From contig DYDH01000001.1 of NCBI GenBank assembly GCA_020717985.1, positions 63,119 to 99,837 of the forward strand: 36,719 nt of DNA, in the 5' to 3' direction. Both the position numbers and the translations under genes were made by a program. Source of the DNA: Herpetosiphon sp. (GTDB lineage Bacteria; Chloroflexota; Anaerolineae; Anaerolineales; Villigracilaceae). The notes beneath the pieces are model-generated. The model had not been told where the DNA came from. It ran no database searches and saw nothing but the letters and a program-made list of their open reading frames with translations. The number at the start of each line of letters is the position of its first letter. Position 1 is the first letter of the stretch. Below, in pieces: positions 33,178-36,719 of this stretch.

Positions 33178-34662
33178 ATGCCCCGTCCACTCCGCGTTTT
33201 CCTCTGTCATGCCTCGCAAGATAAGCCCGCCGTGCGCGAGTTGTATAACGCGCTTAAGTCCAAAGGTTGGATCGATCCATGGCTGGACAAGGCGAAAATC
33301 CTGCCCGGACAGGATTGGGAGATGGTGATTGAAAAGGCGGTGGATGCTTCTGACGTTGTCATTATTTTTCTTTCGAACCAGTCAGTAACGAAAGAGGGAT
33401 TTGTTCAACGGGAGATTCGCTACGCCTATGACCTTGCGCTGGAAAAGCCCGAAGACACTATCTTCCTGATTCCCCTGCGATTGGACGATTGCCCCGTCCC
33501 TCGCAAATTACGGACAATCCATTGGGTGGATTATTTCGGTTCGCAAAAACGGACTGCTTATTCTGATCTGTTGGAAGCCTTGCAAGTGCGCTATGACCAA
33601 AAAATAAAATCGGAAGACGCGGAAGTAGAACCGAACCTTCACGTAGGTCGGGTTTCCAACCCGACAGTAGCAGCGCCGAGAGACCGTCAGGCTAAAAGCC
33701 CGACCTACCCTGTTTGGGCAATTGCCATTTTTGCGGTTGTCGTTATCTCCCTGTTGATATGGGGCGTGTCGCAACTGACGACGCCGAGGGCAACCCCTGA
33801 ACCGCCGCAAACGGATACCACTGTGTCCACCAATACGCCGCCTGTTGCAACAGAAATTCTCCCAACTTACACCGCTGCGTCGCCTATCGCAATAGAAATT
33901 CCCCCAACTTATACCGCTGTATCGCCAACGATGACGCCAAGTCTCGGCATGGGTTCGCTTTATGACTCTAATGGCGTGATCATGCTTTATGTGCCGGCAG
34001 GGACTTTCTCAATGGGCAGTGAAGTAAATAACGATGAAAAGCCCATTCACCCCGTTGACCTTGCTGCCTACTACATTGATAAATTCGAAGTGACCAATAC
34101 GGCGTACAAACGCTGTGTGGATGCGGGCGCATGTGTTGTACCTAAACAAAGTAATTCGCCAACGCACCCTGCCTATTATGGCAACCCTGAATTTGATGAA
34201 TATCCCGTCATCTATGTAGATTGGAATATGGCAAAGACCTATTGCGAATGGCGCGATGCTCGATTGCCGACCGAAGCCGAATGGGAAAAAGCCGCGCGCG
34301 GCACAGACGGACGCACATACCCTTGGGGCGAAAGCATTGACTGCGAGAAAGCCAACTATCAAAGCGGTTGCGCCGGAGACACAAAACAAGTTGGCAGTTA
34401 TCTTGGCGGCGTTAGCCCTTATGGCGCTTATGATATGGCGGGCAATGTTTGGGAGTGGGTGAATGATTGGTATGACGGAACTTATTATCAAAGTTCGCCA
34501 TCATCGAATCCTTTGGGTCCAGATACAGGGAGCAGCCGAGTGCTGCGGGGCGGCTCGTGGGTCAGCTACGGTGGCTTCGCGCGCTCTGCCTACCGCTTCG
34601 GGAGCGTTCCAGCGGTTACCGCCGGCAGCGGCATCGGTTTTCGCTGTTCCCGCTCACCATAA
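33178..34662 (+). CDS. TIR - membrane helix - FGE/C-type-lectin receptor-like protein
   Basis: A 494-residue protein. Residues 5-135 are a TIR domain (RVFLCHASQDK, IDPWLDKAKILPGQ loop, IIFLSNQS, and Glu79 in FVQREIRYA at the NADase catalytic position). Residues 151-177 are a linker encoded by a REP doublet. One helix spans about 178-198 with basic residues before it, so TIR is probably cytoplasmic and the rest outside. A Thr/Pro stalk (200-255) holds a 14-residue tandem repeat. Residues 265-494 are an FGE-sulfatase/CLec fold (VPAGTFSMGSE, RLPTEAEWEKAARG, YDMAGNVWEWVNDW, RVLRGGSW). The catalytic cysteines of true formylglycine enzymes are absent, so binding rather than catalysis is likely. The end is a DGR-like variable region. 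Confidence 0.9.
   Translation: MPRPLRVFLCHASQDKPAVRELYNALKSKGWIDPWLDKAKILPGQDWEMVIEKAVDASDVVIIFLSNQSVTKEGFVQREIRYAYDLALEKPEDTIFLIPLRLDDCPVPRKLRTIHWVDYFGSQKRTAYSDLLEALQVRYDQKIKSEDAEVEPNLHVGRVSNPTVAAPRDRQAKSPTYPVWAIAIFAVVVISLLIWGVSQLTTPRATPEPPQTDTTVSTNTPPVATEILPTYTAASPIAIEIPPTYTAVSPTMTPSLGMGSLYDSNGVIMLYVPAGTFSMGSEVNNDEKPIHPVDLAAYYIDKFEVTNTAYKRCVDAGACVVPKQSNSPTHPAYYGNPEFDEYPVIYVDWNMAKTYCEWRDARLPTEAEWEKAARGTDGRTYPWGESIDCEKANYQSGCAGDTKQVGSYLGGVSPYGAYDMAGNVWEWVNDWYDGTYYQSSPSSNPLGPDTGSSRVLRGGSWVSYGGFARSAYRFGSVPAVTAGSGIGFRCSRSP
33643..33708. repeat. REP-like doublet inside the TIR-FGE coding sequence
   Basis: A GTAG-headed element starting GTAGGTCGGG (33643) and ending CCCGACCTAC (33708), a perfect 10-base outer inverted repeat. 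Inner hairpins are GTCGGGTT-TCC-AACCCGAC and GTCAGGCT-AAA-AGCCCGAC (one mismatch). Its length is 66 bases, so it adds 22 codons without a frameshift and forms the linker just before the membrane helix. Its sequence differs from the REPs at 1531 and 22543. Confidence 0.85.
34537..34644 (+). other. Candidate DGR variable region at the receptor C-terminus
   Basis: This encodes residues 454-489 of the TIR-FGE protein, from RVLRGGSW to IGFR. Between Trp461 and Ile486 the codons are GTC AGC TAC GGT GGC TTC, then TAC, TTC, AGC GTT, GTT ACC GCC GGC AGC GGC at the positions that are Asn in FGE/CLec template repeats. They end almost always in C or T while the first two bases vary freely. That is the trace left by adenine-specific mutagenesis of AAC/AAT template codons. 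No template repeat or reverse transcriptase is present in the window, so this is a candidate only. Confidence 0.55.
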
Positions 34663-34707
34663 AAAGGCAAGGATGAAAGAGGAAGGATAAACGCTTCGCG
34701 TGAATAA

Positions 34708-34754
34708 AAAAGACTTCCGAGGCACCTTGTGCGAAATCTTGGAGGTCTTTTATT
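34708..34754 (+). terminator. Terminator after the TIR-FGE gene
   Basis: AAAAGACTTCCGAG (34708-34721) pairs with CTTGGAGGTCTTTT (34738-34751) with two G-U wobbles on the plus strand, followed by TTTTATTA. On the minus strand the same stem has two mismatches but a good T-run, so it may also serve the convergent stress protein gene. Confidence 0.75.
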
Positions 34755-34758
34755 ACAT

Positions 34759-35202
34759 TCACTCCTCACTCGGGCGGATCAACATCACAGGGATTTTCGA
34801 GCGGTGTACCACCTGTTCGGCCACACTGCCCAGCAAAAGCCGTAACATGCCTGTCCGTCCGTGGGTGGTCATGGCGATCAGGTCGGCTTGTTCGATCTCC
34901 GCGGTTTCCATGATGGTCTCAGCCACCACCCCGTCACGCAGAAAATAGGTGACGCGCAAGCCTTCGCGTTCCAATTTGGAGCACACGTTTTTCAAGTAGT
35001 TCTTTTCATCCGTATGCATGATTTTGATTTCCTCTGGCGGCGTTAGCGGCGACTCGTGAGGGTCAAATGTGGGCGCGGGACTTACATCCACGTGCAGGAG
35101 GACGATCTCCACATCCAATGCGCGGGCAAGTTTTTCCGCATGTGGCAACACCGCCTCTGATAATGTTGAGCCGTCCAACGGAACAAGGATTCGCTTGTAC
35201 AT
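34759..35202 (-). CDS. Universal stress protein (UspA family), copy 2
   Basis: A 147-residue single-domain Usp. It starts with KRILVPLDGSTLSEAVLPHA and ends with TTHGRTGMLRLLLGSVAEQVVH, the ATP-binding G-2x-G-9x-G-S pattern. The middle (SPLTPPEEIKIMHTDEKNYL) differs from copy 1. It is alone on the minus strand, with AGGCTGCCG as a weak ribosome site. Downstream hairpin at 34708-34754. Confidence 0.93.
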   Translation of the reverse strand: MYKRILVPLDGSTLSEAVLPHAEKLARALDVEIVLLHVDVSPAPTFDPHESPLTPPEEIKIMHTDEKNYLKNVCSKLEREGLRVTYFLRDGVVAETIMETAEIEQADLIAMTTHGRTGMLRLLLGSVAEQVVHRSKIPVMLIRPSEE

Positions 35203-35239
35203 CGGCAGCCTCCATTTTGGTTATTTGACACGTGGCTAC

Positions 35240-35403
35240 TGCAAAAAGGCTTTTGTCACCGCGAAGAGGCGAAGTCCGCAAAGATTTTTAAGAAAAAGTT
35301 CAAGAAATTGAAGAATCTTTTGGGATTTCTTTCGTTTTTCTTCGCGATCATTAAAATTCCTTCGCGTTCTTCGTGCCTTCGCGGTAAAAGCATTGTTTTT
35401 GCA
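35240..35403. repeat. Long imperfect inverted repeat in a 312-base gap
   Basis: The gap 35203-35514 holds no gene. Its ends match: TGCAAAAAGGCTTTTG and TCACCGCGAAG (35240-35266) are the approximate reverse complement of CTTCGCGGTAAAAG and CATTGTTTTTGCA (35377-35403), with small insertions. Internally TTCGCG and CGAAG words recur in tandem (CTTCGCGTTCTTCG). This looks like a widespread intergenic repeat of the CGCGAAG type seen in many environmental genomes, and may be MITE-derived. Confidence 0.55.
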
Positions 35404-35493
35404 ATGGACTCACACTTATCTCTAAAATCTTTATATCACAATCCCGCACTCGAAATATTAAAACCCATAGATCATGCTTACAGTGTGACAGTG

Positions 35494-35513
35494 AGGTCAC
35501 GTTAAAGTGACCT
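35494..35513. terminator. Hairpin after the HEAT-esterase gene
   Basis: AGGTCAC (35494-35500) pairs with GTGACCT (35507-35513), with loop GTTAAA. It ends one base before the stop codon of the minus-strand gene at 35515. No T-run follows on the minus strand, so it is only a weak terminator or a REP half. Confidence 0.45.
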
Positions 35514-35514
35514 G

Positions 35515-36719
35515 CTATTCCAATATCTCTTGCCAATTCAATTCCCCAAACGTTTTTTGCAGTCGGTGACCATCGTCCACGACGATGTATTTCAGGTCAG
35601 TGAATAACTTCTCCGCCAGTTCGCGCACGGGTTCAAGCGGTACGACGTCATCCCCCGTCCCGTGGACAATGACCGTTGGAACAGAAACAGGCTCCAGATT
35701 AAGGTAAGCGGCGAAGTGGTCGCGCAGAAGGGCGGGCGCGAGCAGGACCAACTTCCGCACCTGGGTCGGATGTTCGCAGGTGAAGACCGTTCCCATCAAC
35801 CCGCCAAAGGAGGAACCGATGATCGTCCAGTTTTTCCTGCGTCCCAAGATCGGTTTGAGTTGTTTCATGCGCTCTTCAAAGGAGCCGCTGAAATCGGGCG
35901 TGACCATGCCTGGGAATACTTCGGCAAACTGGCGCGCCTTTCCGCTCTGGCTGGAGCTTTCGAGTCCGTGCAGATAGATGATCCTGGTATTGTCCATTTT
36001 CTTTTTTCTCGCTGGGGTTTTTACTTTGGGACTTTCGTCCACCACAAAATCCGCGGGTTCCTCTTCAATGCGTTTTGACATTGAAAGCGGTTGTGGACGA
36101 AGCAGGTCGCGCAGTTCTTTTTGCAGGGGCGGCGGGAACGATGCGGCGATACGGCGCAGGGTGACCACGGTCATTGGGTTTTGCGCGTTGGTCAGGATGT
36201 GTTTGAGCAGGAAAGTGGTTTCGTTGGACGATGCGCGGTATAAAGCGACGATGAGATCGCTAAGGTCATTTTGCAAAGTGGACGGCGCTTCTTCAATGAT
36301 CGGTTCGACCATGTCGAAGATCGTGGGCAGGCTTGTGTTTGTCGCATCTGCGATCATGGGGAGCAGGGCTTGAATCCCATTTGTCCAGGTGCGCAACCGC
36401 GCGGGGTGCAAATATTCGCGGACCAGGTTGAGGAATTGGTCGGGCGTCTCCTTCCTCATGCGCGTCAGGCTTGTCGAGAGCAATGCCGAGCGCACATCCG
36501 GATCGCGGACCTGTTGAGTCCATGCGGTGAGGCGCGGGAGCAGGCGTTCCTCCTGCGGCGGGATTCGTCCGAGAAAAAACGCCGCGAGCAGGCGGGTTTC
36601 GAGCGCGCCTTCATCCCAGAGCATGTCAGCCAGTTCGAGCGCAAATTCCGGATTGGCTTCTGCTATTGCGCGCAGTTCATTTTCAATTTGTGTTAATACG
36701 GCGGGCGGTGTGCGATAGG
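35515..36719 (-). CDS. HEAT-repeat protein fused to a YqiA-like alpha/beta hydrolase (5' end missing)
   Basis: The reading frame is open to the window edge (no stop between 36719 and the first ATG at 36624), so the gene is cut at its 5' end; at least 400 residues remain. The N-terminal half is all helical with HEAT/ARM-like repeats (paired helices LLAAFFLGRIPP, LTAWTQQVRDPDVRSALL). A basic linker (PARKKK) leads to an esterase of the YqiA/RBBP9/UPF0227 type: IIYLHGLESS, nucleophile motif GSSFGG, acid GTGDDVVP and His in DDGHRL. All triad residues are present. The HEAT part could position a protein partner for the esterase. An internal start at MDNTRI could also give a separate esterase. Confidence 0.8.
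   Translation of the reverse strand, partial: YRTPPAVLTQIENELRAIAEANPEFALELADMLWDEGALETRLLAAFFLGRIPPQEERLLPRLTAWTQQVRDPDVRSALLSTSLTRMRKETPDQFLNLVREYLHPARLRTWTNGIQALLPMIADATNTSLPTIFDMVEPIIEEAPSTLQNDLSDLIVALYRASSNETTFLLKHILTNAQNPMTVVTLRRIAASFPPPLQKELRDLLRPQPLSMSKRIEEEPADFVVDESPKVKTPARKKKMDNTRIIYLHGLESSSQSGKARQFAEVFPGMVTPDFSGSFEERMKQLKPILGRRKNWTIIGSSFGGLMGTVFTCEHPTQVRKLVLLAPALLRDHFAAYLNLEPVSVPTVIVHGTGDDVVPLEPVRELAEKLFTDLKYIVVDDGHRLQKTFGELNWQEILE

Noticed and set aside
34463-34662. True formylglycine-generating or EgtB-type enzyme activity of the FGE domain
   Set aside because: The paired catalytic cysteines near the C-terminal RxxxR region are missing; only the CLec scaffold is seen.
34645-35514. 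DGR template repeat, avd or reverse transcriptase next to the variable region
   Set aside because: No near-copy of 34537-34644 and no RT-like frame is found here or elsewhere in the window.
36622-36624. Start codon for the HEAT-esterase gene at 36624
   Set aside because: The frame remains open to the window edge with helical, family-like residues upstream, so the gene is truncated rather than starting there.

Overview
The window looks like a chromosomal segment from an uncultured or environmental member of the Chloroflexota, probably class Anaerolineae. This is an inference from gene content: an FhaA/FhaB-type FHA pair next to a SEDS-PBP fusion, SH3 and TIR/FGE-type surface proteins, short GTAG-headed palindromic repeats and moderate GC. 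No rRNA, phage or plasmid backbone is present. Most genes are ordinary housekeeping or metabolic genes in compact operons with 4-base ATGA overlaps.

Layout. 1-1580: PIG-L deacetylase and methyltransferase (minus), then a REP-like doublet. 1684-6279: hisS, tRNA-His(GTG) directly behind it, a decayed second tRNA-His with its own terminator, then the glycogen pair glgA-malQ. 6404-9841: minus-strand operon of EamA transporter, small membrane protein, gluconokinase, YbaK-type deacylase and DUF89/ARMT1-like protein. 9874-11515: a small acidic protein behind a palindromic promoter, Mn-type superoxide dismutase and a 7Fe-type ferredoxin. 11519-16766: minus-strand cell-envelope operon (zinc-ribbon protein, FhaA-like, FhaB-like, mtnP, FtsW/RodA-PBP fusion), with two divergent SH3 membrane proteins. 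18162-22528: A-type Fe-S carrier with a cysteine-rich tail, membrane protein, two HAD phosphatases and a cupin on the minus strand, then a bifunctional ftcD. 22543-23280: a RAYT transposase flanked by two identical 64-base REP doublets. 23297-24246: SH3/amidase-like protein and a possible MITE. 24327-29754: MHS-type transporter followed by two acetyl-CoA synthetase paralogues. 29822-31633: unknown protein, universal stress protein and metallophosphoesterase. 31714-34662: a Ser/Thr kinase with a ruined STAND-type ATPase tail beside a TIR-membrane-FGE/C-type-lectin receptor. 34759 to the end: second universal stress protein and a HEAT-esterase fusion cut by the window edge.

The most unusual region is 31714-34662. 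The second protein has a cytoplasmic TIR domain (putative catalytic Glu kept), one membrane helix and an outward-facing formylglycine-enzyme-like domain. Its C-terminal end shows a long run of NNC/NNT codons at positions that are Asn (AAC/AAT) in templates of diversity-generating retroelements. A REP doublet of exactly 66 bases has been taken in frame into its linker. Together with the neighbouring kinase this suggests a diversified receptor whose cytoplasmic output is a TIR enzyme. No reverse transcriptase or template repeat is in the window, so the retroelement would have to act from elsewhere.

Other notable points: a SEDS-PBP fusion whose transpeptidase motifs are gone, an unusual tRNA-His T-loop with an apparently swapped 54-58 pair, and three distinct REP-like families in one short window.
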